Positions 53,294-63,520 of a DNA stretch of 64,000 nucleotides are shown here, piece by piece. Source of the DNA: Sphingobacterium sp. (GTDB lineage Bacteria; Bacteroidota; Bacteroidia; Sphingobacteriales; Sphingobacteriaceae). The stretch's first letter is position 1. Every line of letters starts with the position of its first letter. A program made the position numbers and the translations under genes. The notes below the pieces were generated by a model, which had not been told where the DNA came from, made no database searches, and saw only the letters and a list, made by a program, of their open reading frames with translations. Location of the stretch: contig JAITTY010000005.1 of NCBI GenBank assembly GCA_031286695.1, positions 620,001 through 684,000 of the forward strand, read 5' to 3'.

Positions 53294-54232
53294 TTATTGA
53301 AAGCTCAACACTTCCTTCTTCTTTTTTGTTTTGAATTTATCCGGTACTACAGCCAATATTTCTTTTTCCAACGCCTGAATCGCATGTCGCTTTATAAAAT
53401 TCTGCGTCGTCACCAAGGAGATCTCCCGTACAGGTTCCGGTGATTTGAAATAACGGATCCTATCCAATTGTTCATCGGAATAATCCCAGATCGACAATTC
53501 AGGCAATATCGTAATGCCGTCGTTGATATCAACCATACGTTTCAGCGTTTCCACACTACCGGTATTATATTCAAATCGTCCTGTCAGATCCTGATTGTGT
53601 TTGTGATGACAGATATTGAGCACCTGACCGCGCATGCAATGTCCTTCATTGAGCAGCCAGAGTTTATCGTCCGCAATATCATCGCCACTAAGTACTTTCT
53701 TACTGAACAAAGGACTATTGGCAGAAATATAAGCGACAAAATTCTCATAGAACAGCGGAGATTCTAAGATGCCCGGATCATTTAGAGGTGTCGACAATAC
53801 ACCACAATCCAAAAGTCCGACCTTCAGTTCATGGACAATTCGCTCTGTCGTATACTCCCAGATCTGCAATTGCAACTTCGGATATTTTTCCATAAATGTG
53901 GTCAGTACATTTGGAAGTAAATATGGAGCGATCGTCGGAATAACCCCCACCTTTAGCGTCCCCTCAATCTCTCCCTTTTTATCCTGCACAATCTCATTGA
54001 TCTTTCGGCTTTCCGTGAGAACCAATCGGGCCTGAAGAATAATTTTCTCGCCGATCTCTGTAGGAATGACAGGCTGACGGCTCCGATCGAAAATCTTTGC
54101 CCCTAAAGACTCTTCAAGTTTTTGTATTTGCATGCTCAACGTAGGTTGCGTGACAAAACATTTTTCAGCAGCTGCAACAAAACTTCGGTAGGTATCAACA
54201 GCTATAATATATTCCAATTGGATTAAGGTCAT
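53294..54232 (-). CDS. oxyR: OxyR-type LysR regulator (peroxide sensor)
   Basis: 312 aa. LysR winged HTH (FVAAAEKCFVTQPTLSMQIQKLEESLGAKIFDR) and substrate domain with Cys199 in EGHCMRGQ and Cys208 in LNICHHK, the same residue numbers as the redox pair of E. coli OxyR, so the disulfide switch is preserved. The ATG at 54232 is chosen because the ATG at 54253 lies inside the TAATTTTG -7 element (54251-54258, minus). Upstream gene of an operon with ClC. Confidence 0.92.
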   Translation of the reverse strand: MTLIQLEYIIAVDTYRSFVAAAEKCFVTQPTLSMQIQKLEESLGAKIFDRSRQPVIPTEIGEKIILQARLVLTESRKINEIVQDKKGEIEGTLKVGVIPTIAPYLLPNVLTTFMEKYPKLQLQIWEYTTERIVHELKVGLLDCGVLSTPLNDPGILESPLFYENFVAYISANSPLFSKKVLSGDDIADDKLWLLNEGHCMRGQVLNICHHKHNQDLTGRFEYNTGSVETLKRMVDINDGITILPELSIWDYSDEQLDRIRYFKSPEPVREISLVTTQNFIKRHAIQALEKEILAVVPDKFKTKKKKEVLSFQ

Positions 54233-54250
54233 CTTACTATCTTTAAAGCA

Positions 54251-54258
54251 CAAAATTA
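54251..54258 (-). promoter_or_regulatory. -7 element of oxyR
   Basis: TAATTTTG on the minus strand. A TTTG lies 23 nt further upstream, slightly beyond the usual spacing. Confidence 0.5.
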
Positions 54259-54462
54259 CGAATCCTGTCGTAAACCCATGTCAAATCCTTTGATAATTTA
54301 AAAAGTCTGCATGGATATTTGGCTTGCGTATTATACAATAAATACCTTGCCAAAAAGCCACAGTCTATCCACTATTGTTACATTCGTTAGCATAAAAAGT
54401 CGATTTCATCAAAAACCTTTTCTTAAATTTGGAGATTTACAACAGTTGATAGTTAAAATCCT

Positions 54463-56625
54463 ATGAAGTTTATTAATAGTACGACAATTGCACTAGCTTT
54501 ATTCTTAACCATGGCAAACAGTCCTTACAGCAAGGCTAATCCTGATGAAGGAATGTATCCATTGAGCGAATTAAACAAAGCTGGGCTAAAGAAAGCGGGG
54601 TTAAAGATTAGTGAGAAGGATATATACAATCCGGGACAGGTTGGATTAGTAGACGCCTTGGTTCAAGTCAGCGGATGTACCGGATCATTTGTCTCCAACC
54701 GCGGATTGATTATTACCAATCACCATTGTGCCTTCTCTGCTGTTCAGCTAGCCAGTACAGCAATCAACAATTACCTGAAAAATGGCTTTGTTGCACAAAA
54801 TCAGGAGCAGGAAATTGAAGCGAAAGGATTAAAAATAAGAATTACGGATTCCTATGAGGATGTCTCCAATAAAATTTTAAATGCTGTCGCGAACATCAGC
54901 GATCCTGTGGAACGTATCAACACCATCAAACGTAAGCAGGAGGAATTAGTTAAGCAGGCTGAAAAACAGGACCCGACGATTAAAGCCGAAGTGTCCGAAA
55001 TGTTTATCGGCAAGAGCTATGTCCTATTTCGCTATAAAACGATCGAAGATGTCCGTTTAGTCTATATTCCACGTCAGAATATCGGTGAGTTTGGTGGCGA
55101 AACCGACAACTGGGTGTGGCCTCGCCACACCGGAGACTATTCCTTTTTAAGAGCATACGTTGGTAAAGACGGAAAATCTGCACCTTACTCCAAAGAAAAT
55201 GTCCCTTATCAGCCGAAAAAACACCTTAAAGTAAATCCAAATGGGGTCAGAGAGAATGATTTTACCTTTATCCTGGGATATCCCGGAAAAACATTCCGAC
55301 ACCGGCCCGCACAGTATATCCAATACCAACAGGAATACCTACTGCCTTATGTTTCCAATCTCTATGATTTCCAAAATAAACAAATGGAGGAAGCCGGTAA
55401 AGACAATACCGATATCGCATTATCGCTGGCAACACGGATAAAACGCAATGCCAATGTCCTGAAAAATTACCGCGGTAAGCTAAAAGGACTACGTGGTATT
55501 GACTTGTTGTCGACTAAAAAGCAGGAAGATGAAGCACTGGCTGCATTTATTCTAAGTAAACCAGCTCTAAAAGACAAATATGGCAATCTGTTGGCTGACA
55601 TTGAATCGTATTATCAAATCAGCAATCAGGATGCACTAAAAGAACTTTGGATCAACAATATTTACAATAGCACAAGCCTATTGAAAGTAGCGCGTGATGT
55701 CAATGCATTGAAAATTGCTTTAGGAAAAGAAAAATCTCCACAGGCTGCAAAAGCGCTTTTCGACCGGGATATCCAAAAGATAAGGACGGGGATTAAAGAA
55801 GCTTATGAAAGCTACAACAAACAGGCTGATCAACGTATCCTGACTAAAATGTTACAGGATGCTGCGGCATTTCAAGGTAAAAATCAATTGCCAGCTATTC
55901 AAACGCTGCAACTGAACAGTGAAACAGCTCCAGGTTTTGCCACAGAAATTATCAATAGCACCAAACTTGCTGATCAAAACTATGTGCTGAATACAGTTTT
56001 GGCAAATGCAGACGCACTTCAAAAATTTGACGACAGATTATTGAATTTCCAAGCTGGTCTGAACAATGACATTGTGACTTTCGCGGCTGAACAAAAAAGA
56101 CGTGAGGGTGTGCTCAATAAATTAATGGGCGATTATGTGGCCGTCAAAGAAATTTTTCAGGCAAAGAACTTTATTCCTGATGCAAACTCAACATTACGTT
56201 TGACTTATGGCCACATCAAGGGTTACTCACCTGCTGATGCAACCTATATGAAGCCATTTACAACGATCGAAGGAATAATCCAAAAAGGAAATCTAGGCTT
56301 GACAGAATTTGACTATCCACAGGAAATCAAAACAGCTTACCTGAATAAAAACTTTGGTCCTTACCTTCAGAAAGATTTAGGTTCTGTCCCTGTGAATATT
56401 CTATACGATATGGATACCACTGGCGGTAATTCGGGATCTCCGATCATGAACGAAAATGGTGAATTGATTGGTGTCAATTTTGACCGCGCTTATGATGCAA
56501 CAATCAATGATTTCGCCTGGAACGAAAGCTATAGCAGATCCATTGGCGTCGATATTCGCTATGTCCTTTGGGTTGCCGATAAAATTGACAATGCACATTT
56601 TATTTTAAAAGAAATGGGTATCTAA
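54463..56625 (+). CDS. S46 dipeptidyl-peptidase, DPP11-like
   Basis: 720 aa, periplasmic (signal MKFINSTTIALALFLTMANS...SKA). Serine peptidase with catalytic His in ITNHHCAF, an Asp in the GGETDNWVWPRHTGDYS block and Ser657 in GGNSGSP. The downstream FDRAYD has Arg675, equivalent to the Arg that makes DPP11 prefer Asp/Glu at P1 (DPP7 has Gly there). Releases acidic dipeptides for uptake by non-sugar-fermenting Bacteroidota. A TAAATTTG -7 element lies at 54424-54431, and a strong terminator follows. Confidence 0.93.
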   Translation: MKFINSTTIALALFLTMANSPYSKANPDEGMYPLSELNKAGLKKAGLKISEKDIYNPGQVGLVDALVQVSGCTGSFVSNRGLIITNHHCAFSAVQLASTAINNYLKNGFVAQNQEQEIEAKGLKIRITDSYEDVSNKILNAVANISDPVERINTIKRKQEELVKQAEKQDPTIKAEVSEMFIGKSYVLFRYKTIEDVRLVYIPRQNIGEFGGETDNWVWPRHTGDYSFLRAYVGKDGKSAPYSKENVPYQPKKHLKVNPNGVRENDFTFILGYPGKTFRHRPAQYIQYQQEYLLPYVSNLYDFQNKQMEEAGKDNTDIALSLATRIKRNANVLKNYRGKLKGLRGIDLLSTKKQEDEALAAFILSKPALKDKYGNLLADIESYYQISNQDALKELWINNIYNSTSLLKVARDVNALKIALGKEKSPQAAKALFDRDIQKIRTGIKEAYESYNKQADQRILTKMLQDAAAFQGKNQLPAIQTLQLNSETAPGFATEIINSTKLADQNYVLNTVLANADALQKFDDRLLNFQAGLNNDIVTFAAEQKRREGVLNKLMGDYVAVKEIFQAKNFIPDANSTLRLTYGHIKGYSPADATYMKPFTTIEGIIQKGNLGLTEFDYPQEIKTAYLNKNFGPYLQKDLGSVPVNILYDMDTTGGNSGSPIMNENGELIGVNFDRAYDATINDFAWNESYSRSIGVDIRYVLWVADKIDNAHFILKEMGI

Positions 56626-56647
56626 TTCAACACAGGATTAAAACTAA

Positions 56648-56686
56648 AAAGCAGCTGTACCGGAAGTGATACAGCTGCTTTTTTTT
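56648..56686 (+). terminator. Terminator after DPP11-like gene
   Basis: AAAGCAGCTGTA (56648-56659) / TACAGCTGCTTT, then further T residues to 56686. Confidence 0.92.
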
Positions 56687-56742
56687 CCAAAATTGTCTGC
56701 TGTTATTGACCAGAAAGAACCTTTAGGTCGCTAGAGTAAGAT

Positions 56743-57924
56743 CTAAAGGTTTCCGCCTTGCAGTAAGGTGGAGAAAACAGCTTTCAACCGTAACAAACCT
56801 GCTGCTAATACGGACCTCGAACAAGCGATATTCAGGCGAATAAAGTCGTTGCTCCCCTTTCCATACATTGCCCCAACATTGACTTGAACATGTCCTTCAG
56901 CCAACAGCAGTTCACCCAACTTTCGGCTTGAAACTCCCAAGGCAGCACAATCTACCCATACGAGATAAGTTCCCTCCAAAGGAAGTACCTGCAAAGCAGG
57001 AAGATGCTCAACCATAAAGCTTTTCAAATAAAGATAGTTCGCCCGGATATAAACCAGCGCCTGATCCAACCATTCTTCCCCTTCATCATAAGCCGCAGTC
57101 AGGCCCGTGATGGCAAAAGGACTTATACTAGATATTTCGTTGACCAAAAATGCCTGCTGTACTTTCTTCTTAAGTTCAGGATCAGCAGCAACAATCGTAG
57201 CAACCTGCAGTCCGGCCAAATTAAAAGTCTTGCTCGGTGCAACGCAGGTAATGGAATGAGCAAGCAGTTCAGGACTAATAGTTCCAAAAGGAATATGCGT
57301 ATGTCCGTCAAAAACAAGATCACAATGAATTTCATCTGAAATGACCAAAACCTGATGACGGAGACAGATCTCACCCAAGCGTTCAAGTTCGGCTCTCGTC
57401 CACACCCTTCCGGCAGGATTATGTGGGCTGCATAAAATAAATAATTTCACTTTCGGATCACTTGCCTTATACTCGAAATCCTCAAAATCGATTCCATAAT
57501 GACCGTCTCGATAGATCAGATCATTGGAAACAACCTCACATTGATTGCGTTCGATCGAAGAAAAAAAGCAATGATATACCGGTTCCTGAATCAATACTTT
57601 GTCACCGGGCTCTGTAAGTGCTTTGACCAAAGCCGACAGGGCCGGTACCACACCGATAACAGGAAGCAGCCATTCCTGCTGTATCGTAAAGCCGTGCCTG
57701 CGAGAAAACCAATTTATAACAGCCTGATAAAAGGCCTCTGGAACTTTGGCATAACCGTATACGGCATGCTGAACTCTTTGTGCCAATGCATCCACAATAG
57801 GTTGCGCAGCCGGAAAATCCATATCAGCTACCCATAGTGGAATCAAATCTTCATACTCCTGCTGATTCCATTTAACCGAATCAGTACCACGGCGGATAAT
57901 TATTTTATCAAAATCATAGATCAT
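56743..57924 (-). CDS. MalY/PatB-family PLP enzyme (C-S lyase or aminotransferase)
   Basis: 393 aa, fold type I. N-terminal DKIIIRRGTDSVKW and PLWVADMDF typical of MalY/PatB. The CSPHNPAGRVW turn, VISDEIHCDLVF and the PLP Lys in SPSKTFNLAGLQ are present. Family members cleave cystathionine or cysteine conjugates (beta-lyase), and some act as transaminases. Cytosolic, monocistronic. A TATTTTTG -7 element lies at 57938-57945 on the minus strand. Confidence 0.92.
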   Translation of the reverse strand: MIYDFDKIIIRRGTDSVKWNQQEYEDLIPLWVADMDFPAAQPIVDALAQRVQHAVYGYAKVPEAFYQAVINWFSRRHGFTIQQEWLLPVIGVVPALSALVKALTEPGDKVLIQEPVYHCFFSSIERNQCEVVSNDLIYRDGHYGIDFEDFEYKASDPKVKLFILCSPHNPAGRVWTRAELERLGEICLRHQVLVISDEIHCDLVFDGHTHIPFGTISPELLAHSITCVAPSKTFNLAGLQVATIVAADPELKKKVQQAFLVNEISSISPFAITGLTAAYDEGEEWLDQALVYIRANYLYLKSFMVEHLPALQVLPLEGTYLVWVDCAALGVSSRKLGELLLAEGHVQVNVGAMYGKGSNDFIRLNIACSRSVLAAGLLRLKAVFSTLLQGGNL

Positions 57925-58247
57925 ACAGCAATTTAATCAAAAATATAGGTCATTTACAATAAAAAACGCGACAAATTAGGCATCTTCCTTCAGAAATTTG
58001 AATCCAGCCAGCCATCAGGCTAAAATAAAGTTAACCGTCGGAAATTGACTGAATTTAGCTAATCCTTAGCGATTGAATTTCACCAACCCTTAGGATTTCA
58101 ATGCAGCGAATCAGGTGTTTTCAGTAGACAAGAGCAGAAAATTTATCCCCTTAGAGATTGAAATTACAAATCGTCAAACATATCGGAAAGATACAGCGAG
58201 ACAAGACGATTGGAAAAAGCTATATTTACAGAAAATATCACGATGCT
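57925..58247. other. Gene-free divergent region
   Basis: About 320 bases between the PatB-like and diacylglycerol kinase genes. Apart from the PatB -7 element (57938-57945) I see nothing notable. Confidence 0.5.
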
Positions 58248-58640
58248 ATGGCCAAAAACAACTTTTCACTCCTTGCTCGGTTAAAGAGTTTCCGCTATGC
58301 CTATAACGGTGTGAAAATAGCTTGGCAGGAAGAGCACAATTTTAGGGTTCATTGTTTCGCCGCAGCTGTTGCCCTCCTCTTGTCCTATGTACTTCGAATC
58401 AGTACATACGAATGGCTAGCCATCATCTTTTCGATCGGGTTTGTATTTGTTTGCGAATTGCTAAACACCGCATTGGAAAATCTCTCTGATTTCGTGTGTC
58501 CGGAAAACAATCCAAACATCAAAAGAATCAAAGATATTGCTGCTGCAGCGGTCATGATAAGCAGCCTAACCGCCCTGTTAATCGGTCTGATTATTTTTAT
58601 GCCTAAACTAATATCAGTCGCCCGCATTTACTTTCTCTAA
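58248..58640 (+). CDS. dgkA: Diacylglycerol/undecaprenol kinase family protein
   Basis: 130 aa membrane protein. FRYAYNGVKIAWQEEHNFRVH, three helices, the catalytic ELLNTALENLSDFV motif and IKRIKDIAAAAV are typical of prokaryotic DgkA/UndK enzymes, which phosphorylate diacylglycerol or undecaprenol in the inner membrane. The ATG at 58248 gives the family length; the frame opening at 58158 adds an unlikely basic segment. Its 3' end overlaps the convergent lipoprotein gene by 27 nt. Confidence 0.93.
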   Translation: MAKNNFSLLARLKSFRYAYNGVKIAWQEEHNFRVHCFAAAVALLLSYVLRISTYEWLAIIFSIGFVFVCELLNTALENLSDFVCPENNPNIKRIKDIAAAAVMISSLTALLIGLIIFMPKLISVARIYFL

Positions 58641-59105
58641 CGGAAATTTCTCATCGTAAGTCACCTTTTGCGGATCAACAAAAGACATTTTGCCAGCCTT
58701 ATCTTCCATAGTACCATAACCTTCAAGCGCATGGTCCTTGGACAGCTTAAATACGACTTGCCTAACGGATTCCTGCCCCTCAGATGAAAAGGTATAATCT
58801 GCCAGTAAAACATCTCCTTTCAATACACCATCAATATGCCCGCTATTGCGATCCTTTTCCTTCCATGCATAAAGTAGATCGCCATGTACCTTGTCGCCTT
58901 CAATCGTGATGGCCAATGCAATGGTATCCCCGTTTTTGAGGTATCGGTAATTATTCTTGCCATGCGCGTAACTTACGGTATCCAGTTGCTGTTGATCGAC
59001 CTTAGCCATATCGTTTTTTTCAGCTGTGATATCTTGCTTTTTCTGTTCTTGATGACAGGCCGTGCTGCACATCAACAGTATTAATCCTATATTGATTGCC
59101 TTCAT
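58614..59105 (-). CDS. Small lipoprotein, hypothetical
   Basis: 163 aa. Signal MKAINIGLILLMCSTAC with lipobox CSTAC at residue 17, a charged linker, then a beta-rich domain (YRYLKNGDTIALAITIEGDKVHGDLLYAWKEKDRNSG, LLADYTFSSEGQ). The repeated KVxGxLxY...GxxxGxxxGDxLxAxY pattern occurs in several Bacteroidota lipoproteins of unknown role. Convergent overlap with dgkA. Confidence 0.75.
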   Translation of the reverse strand: MKAINIGLILLMCSTACHQEQKKQDITAEKNDMAKVDQQQLDTVSYAHGKNNYRYLKNGDTIALAITIEGDKVHGDLLYAWKEKDRNSGHIDGVLKGDVLLADYTFSSEGQESVRQVVFKLSKDHALEGYGTMEDKAGKMSFVDPQKVTYDEKFPLEKVNAGD

Positions 59106-59350
59106 ATCGTCTATTTTATGACACTATGATATAGCAATTGAAAAGAAATTTTGTTTTAAATAACTAACATTTAAAATTTCAAAATCGAGAAAACAAAAAA
59201 GAGCTGAATATTGTTTATAAGTTAGATAAAGGTAAGCCATTAAAAATAAACAATTTAGTAACAATAAAATTATTACGTGTTTATTGTAAAGCTAATTTTT
59301 ATTAGTAAATTGTACAGTATAAAATTCAGGAATTCTTAACCAATATTAGT
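59106..59350. other. Gene-free AT-rich stretch
   Basis: Very AT-rich, with no credible coding frame. It may hold the promoter of the small ORF that follows; no full consensus seen. Confidence 0.4.
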
Positions 59351-59539
59351 ATGAAAGATGTAAGCTTTAAGAAATTTGATAGTGGATGTACATCACTCAC
59401 AAAATTGTCCATTGAAACAGACTTGGCTATTATTGTTAAAGAGCAAGTTACAATTTCTTCCGAATCAAAAATTGAAAAACTTAGGCGCTGTAAAGAAGAA
59501 TTACTTAAAAGCCTTTGGTTTGTTCAACGTCAATGTTGA
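59351..59539 (+). CDS. Small hypothetical protein, 62 aa
   Basis: MKDVSFKKFDSGCTSLTKLS, then a helical Lys/Glu-rich end (KIEKLRRCKEELLKSLWFV) with two Cys near the end. No signal peptide, family not recognised. A terminator about 85 nt downstream shows that this strand is transcribed, which lends the ORF some support. Confidence 0.4.
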   Translation: MKDVSFKKFDSGCTSLTKLSIETDLAIIVKEQVTISSESKIEKLRRCKEELLKSLWFVQRQC

Positions 59540-59623
59540 GAGAACATGATCTTAAAATTACGACTATCAGCCCACAAACAGCACCATAGTGGGCATCAAT
59601 GAATTTACGCTAATTTATCGCTT

Positions 59624-59660
59624 AAATCCTCTCCATATTTCAGTATGGAGAGGATTTTTT
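59624..59660 (+). terminator. Terminator
   Basis: AAATCCTCTCCATA (59624-59637) / TATGGAGAGGATTT (59644-59657), then further T residues. Serves the small ORF and possibly poxB on the other strand. Confidence 0.85.
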
Positions 59661-59687
59661 ACTAAATACACGCTTTTAATCAACGCA

Positions 59688-61427
59688 TTACAGCGATTTC
59701 AAATGCTTATAATTAGACTTAATGGTATCCCACACTTCTTCGAAATTACCAGATAACATTAACTTTGCCATACTTTCCGTCATGCCTTTCATCTGACCGA
59801 AGGAAATCTTTGGTGGCATAGCCAGCGCATTGGGGTTGGTATAAATATCGATAAGAACAGGCTCATCTGTAATGTCTAGTGCCTCTGTTAATATACCATC
59901 GACTTCTTCAGGCTGAGTCACGGTATAGGCACGAATTCCCATCGCCTGTGCAACCATAGCAAAGTCTGGATTAACCATATTTGTTTCCTGATCTTTTAGA
60001 CCCGACACCTGCATTTCCAGCTTGACCATACCGAGTGCACGGTTGTTAAAAACAATTATTTTTATCGGCAGGTTGTATTGTTTTATTGTGGCAAGATCGC
60101 CCAATAGCATAGATAGTCCCCCATCGCCACAAAAAGCGATCACTTGCCTGTCCGGATGAGTCAGAGCTGCACCTATTGCCATTGGCATTGCGTTAGCCAT
60201 CGATCCGTGATTAAAGGATCCGAGCATGATACGATTTTTCTGCTGATTGATATAACGCGCCCCCCAAACACAGCACATACCTGTGTCGACCAAAAAGATA
60301 GCATCATCACTGGCCTTTTGATCGATGGTATGGGCGACAAACTCAGGTTGAATAGCACATTCACTTCCTGAATCGTCTACATAGATCATGAGATCTTCCT
60401 TGACCTTCGCATAGGCAGCAAGCTGCTTATCTAGAAATTTAGTATCTGAGCGGCCTTCCACAAAAGGTAATACGGCTTTTATGGTATGCTCGATATCGCC
60501 CACAAGTCCATAATCAACGATCGACCTACGTCCTAGCTTCTCGCCTTCTATATCAATCTGGATAATGGTTTTATTGGTGGGTATAAAATCCTTGTAAGGA
60601 AAATCAGTCCCCAAAAGTAAAATGAGGTCTGAATGATGCATACTTTGGAATGCGGAGGCCGTTCCCAGAAGACCTGTCATCCCGATTTCATTGGGATTGT
60701 CGCGCTGGATATCCAACTTCGCTTTAAATGAATAGCCTACAGGTGCATGTATCTTTTGTGCTAATTCAACAATTTGCTTCTGTGCCTTTTTTGCCCCAAC
60801 ACCGCAAAATAAAGTTACTTTTTCTGCTTGATTGATGTATTGGGCAAGGCGTCCAATTTCCAATTCCGAAGGTCTGATTTGTGGTTCTGTAAAAAACACC
60901 TTCGATGAGGTATTCATCTGGACAGCTTCCATTTCAGATACATCTCCCGGCAGACCGATCACTGCAACGTCCCGCTTAGATATGGCCTGTTGCAGTGCAT
61001 TCTGAACCATACGCTGCACCTGTTCTGGCCGAGTGATCATTTGATTATAACATGAACAGTCATCAAACAATTTAATCGGATTGGTTTCCTGAAAATAGTC
61101 GGTTCCAAATTCATATGTTGCACAAGTGGAAGCAATCACCAGCATGGGTACACGGGTCTTATGTGCTTCATAGACACCGTTGATCAAATGCACGTGTCCG
61201 GGCCCACTACTTCCGGCACAACACGCAATTCCATGCAGGTCAGCTTCTGCAGTTGCCGCAAAAGCACCAGCCTCCTCATGCCTGACATGTATCCATTGCA
61301 TGGTTCCATCTTCATGGACAGCTTCGTTGAAAAAATTTAAACTATCGCCCGTTACGGCATAAATACGCTGAATTCCCGCATCTTTTAAAAGGTCAACAAT
61401 CTGATGTGCTACATTTTTCATACCCAT
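59688..61427 (-). CDS. poxB: Pyruvate oxidase-type ThDP enzyme
   Basis: 579 aa. N-terminal Pyr domain with catalytic Glu in HVRHEEAGAF, central FAD/DHS-like domain, C-terminal PP domain with the ThDP/Mg motif CGDGGLSMLLGDLATIKQYNLPIKIIVFNN. Closest in layout to E. coli PoxB (572 aa), which oxidises pyruvate to acetate and CO2 and passes electrons to quinone. A distinction from other ThDP decarboxylases rests on overall similarity by eye. Monocistronic. Confidence 0.88.
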   Translation of the reverse strand: MGMKNVAHQIVDLLKDAGIQRIYAVTGDSLNFFNEAVHEDGTMQWIHVRHEEAGAFAATAEADLHGIACCAGSSGPGHVHLINGVYEAHKTRVPMLVIASTCATYEFGTDYFQETNPIKLFDDCSCYNQMITRPEQVQRMVQNALQQAISKRDVAVIGLPGDVSEMEAVQMNTSSKVFFTEPQIRPSELEIGRLAQYINQAEKVTLFCGVGAKKAQKQIVELAQKIHAPVGYSFKAKLDIQRDNPNEIGMTGLLGTASAFQSMHHSDLILLLGTDFPYKDFIPTNKTIIQIDIEGEKLGRRSIVDYGLVGDIEHTIKAVLPFVEGRSDTKFLDKQLAAYAKVKEDLMIYVDDSGSECAIQPEFVAHTIDQKASDDAIFLVDTGMCCVWGARYINQQKNRIMLGSFNHGSMANAMPMAIGAALTHPDRQVIAFCGDGGLSMLLGDLATIKQYNLPIKIIVFNNRALGMVKLEMQVSGLKDQETNMVNPDFAMVAQAMGIRAYTVTQPEEVDGILTEALDITDEPVLIDIYTNPNALAMPPKISFGQMKGMTESMAKLMLSGNFEEVWDTIKSNYKHLKSL

Positions 61428-61738
61428 ATTATAATTTTAGAATGTCATAAAGCGAAGTTGTACTGTTTAAGAAGTGTACTGTCTAAGCTGTCGCTACTTT
61501 ATAACAACAATAATCTGGGGTAATGGTTTGGGAATGATTGCTTGCTGATCAGAATCGAATTCCCATCGGGAGGGCATCTAAAATAATTATTCCCATAGCG
61601 CTGTTAGTACAACCTGCAATGAATCCACTTATGAACAAAAGGAGCCAATAAGAAGGAAGAACAAGAGCGATTAATACAAAAAGCTGCTCCAAAATTACTT
61701 GGAGCAGCTTTTTGTACAACAATAAGGTTTAAGCCATT
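61428..61738. other. Intergenic region with terminator
   Basis: About 310 bases. A strong hairpin AAAAAGCTGCTCCAA (61678-61692) / TTGGAGCAGCTTTTT (61699-61713) terminates the GH123-like gene. The rest carries no credible gene. Confidence 0.75.
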
Positions 61739-63520
61739 CTATTTAATTTGTCTGGACAGCTCATTGACAAAATTCTTTGCGTCATTGAGATCTTTATTCC
61801 AGTCTGCATAGCGTTTAGCAGTATTTAGTTTGGCAATTTTTGCATTTAGCTTAGTTAGATTAGCTTGATCTTTTGACTTCTCCAACTTTGCTTTGAGTAT
61901 ACCGACTTTGGTATAATCCTGAATACCTTCCAGCATACGTTCATAACGGATGGAGCTTCTTCCCTGTGGATAAACAATATAGGTATCTCCTGCAGGCCAT
62001 GTACGGAACCTTGAGTCACGCAGTGGATCCTCCACCCAGGAGTTAAATGCCCAGCGCAATGCACCATCGAAGCCTGCCGCTAACGCATACCAAGCCATGT
62101 AGGTGGATTCTGCCGGATCAGAGAACGTAAATTGATTTGGAAATTCGTCCGAACAACAAACATAAAATGTCGTGATATATCCTTTTTTGCGACGCTCAAT
62201 CAGATCTTTCTGGTCAAAAGGATCACCCGCGGCAACACTAATGTCGGTACTCTTATGATAACGCTGGTAACTTTTGTGATTATCGGCGAAAGCCACCCCA
62301 AATTCGGGTGCTACACGTTCCAACAGGGCTATCGCTGGATCCATTTCTTCACGCCCCCTTTCATCCATCGCAATATTGGTAATTTTCAGCCAACCTTTTG
62401 CCGTGACATGCTTACTAAAATCCTTTAAGAAAGGTGTCCATAGTTCCTCGAATATAGGTGTTCCGGGCTTCGCAATAACATTGACAAGTTCATTTTTGCT
62501 CTCATCAAAATAATGTACCTCATTATTCCAAGGTAACAGCGAATAGCAATTGATCTGTTTATTGACCCCTAGATCCATCATAAAGTTTACCCATCGATCA
62601 AAAACAGCATAATCATAGGTCCAAGAACCATCTTTTGTCTTCTTCCAGATAATCATATCAGCATATGGATCGTATGTCTGCACATTCCAGGCATCTTTAT
62701 TCAAGGTCGCCGTAATAACTTTTTGTCCCGCAGCAGCCAATTGCTTCATCGTTGGTTTCAATGCTTCAAAATGTTCATCACTCCACATCTTCACCTGATT
62801 GACGCGGGCAACAGCAGACGGATGTTGCCATTGGTCCAAATGATATGTCCACTCCGAAGATGGTGGCAACACATGATTTTGTACATTGACAACGAGCTGT
62901 AACTGCTCTTTCACTTGACCATTTTGCTGAACAGAGATTGTTGTTTTATATTGTCCTGCCGTCGCTTCCTTTGGAACCTTTACGGTAATCCATACAGGGC
63001 GCACTTTCTTCGCTTCGAGATCATAGCTTTTTAGGTCATCCAGCATATCCGCAGAAAGAGCAGCTTTAAAATCTTCCGGTTTACGGTGGCCACAGCCACT
63101 TGCAAATTCGTCGGTCATGACATAACGGACAAAACGCGCCTGTACCGCATCGCCGCCAATCACTTTACCTGCCGCAGATTTCAGCGCACTCGCAGATACC
63201 GCTACATTTGCAGCAGCAGCATTGGTCCACAGCAATACTTGCGCCGATACTTGCTCACCTTTCCATGCATCCACTGTCGCTGTATTTTGCGCTGTCAGAT
63301 TTGGATTCACAGATTTGGGATAACGTTTGTCTATCGATACAAACGAAGCATGCAGTCCGGATTTAACATTCGACCAGTTGGATAAGGTGTCCTTTGTTGG
63401 ATCGGCCATTTCCGTAAAAGTAGTCCCTGTCGCATAACGCTGCTGGGAAAAGCCATGATTATTGCCACAAAACAGCATACAAGCCAGGGCAATCGTAGAA
63501 TAAATTGTAGTTTTAGGCAT
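61739..63520 (-). CDS. GH123-like glycoside hydrolase (DUF4091)
   Basis: 593 aa, secreted (MPKTTIYSTIALACMLFCGNNHGFSQQ). An N-terminal beta-sandwich (VSAQVLLWTNAAAANVAVSAS...) is followed by a TIM-barrel with KITNIAMDERGREEM and the C-terminal DUF4091 block WPAGDTYIVYPQGRSSIRYER, seen in GH123 beta-N-acetylgalactosaminidases. DE in AMDERG is the expected catalytic pair (inference). The ATG at 63520 is chosen because it starts the signal peptide; the 27 upstream residues look non-coding. Monocistronic. Confidence 0.85.
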   Translation of the reverse strand: MPKTTIYSTIALACMLFCGNNHGFSQQRYATGTTFTEMADPTKDTLSNWSNVKSGLHASFVSIDKRYPKSVNPNLTAQNTATVDAWKGEQVSAQVLLWTNAAAANVAVSASALKSAAGKVIGGDAVQARFVRYVMTDEFASGCGHRKPEDFKAALSADMLDDLKSYDLEAKKVRPVWITVKVPKEATAGQYKTTISVQQNGQVKEQLQLVVNVQNHVLPPSSEWTYHLDQWQHPSAVARVNQVKMWSDEHFEALKPTMKQLAAAGQKVITATLNKDAWNVQTYDPYADMIIWKKTKDGSWTYDYAVFDRWVNFMMDLGVNKQINCYSLLPWNNEVHYFDESKNELVNVIAKPGTPIFEELWTPFLKDFSKHVTAKGWLKITNIAMDERGREEMDPAIALLERVAPEFGVAFADNHKSYQRYHKSTDISVAAGDPFDQKDLIERRKKGYITTFYVCCSDEFPNQFTFSDPAESTYMAWYALAAGFDGALRWAFNSWVEDPLRDSRFRTWPAGDTYIVYPQGRSSIRYERMLEGIQDYTKVGILKAKLEKSKDQANLTKLNAKIAKLNTAKRYADWNKDLNDAKNFVNELSRQIK

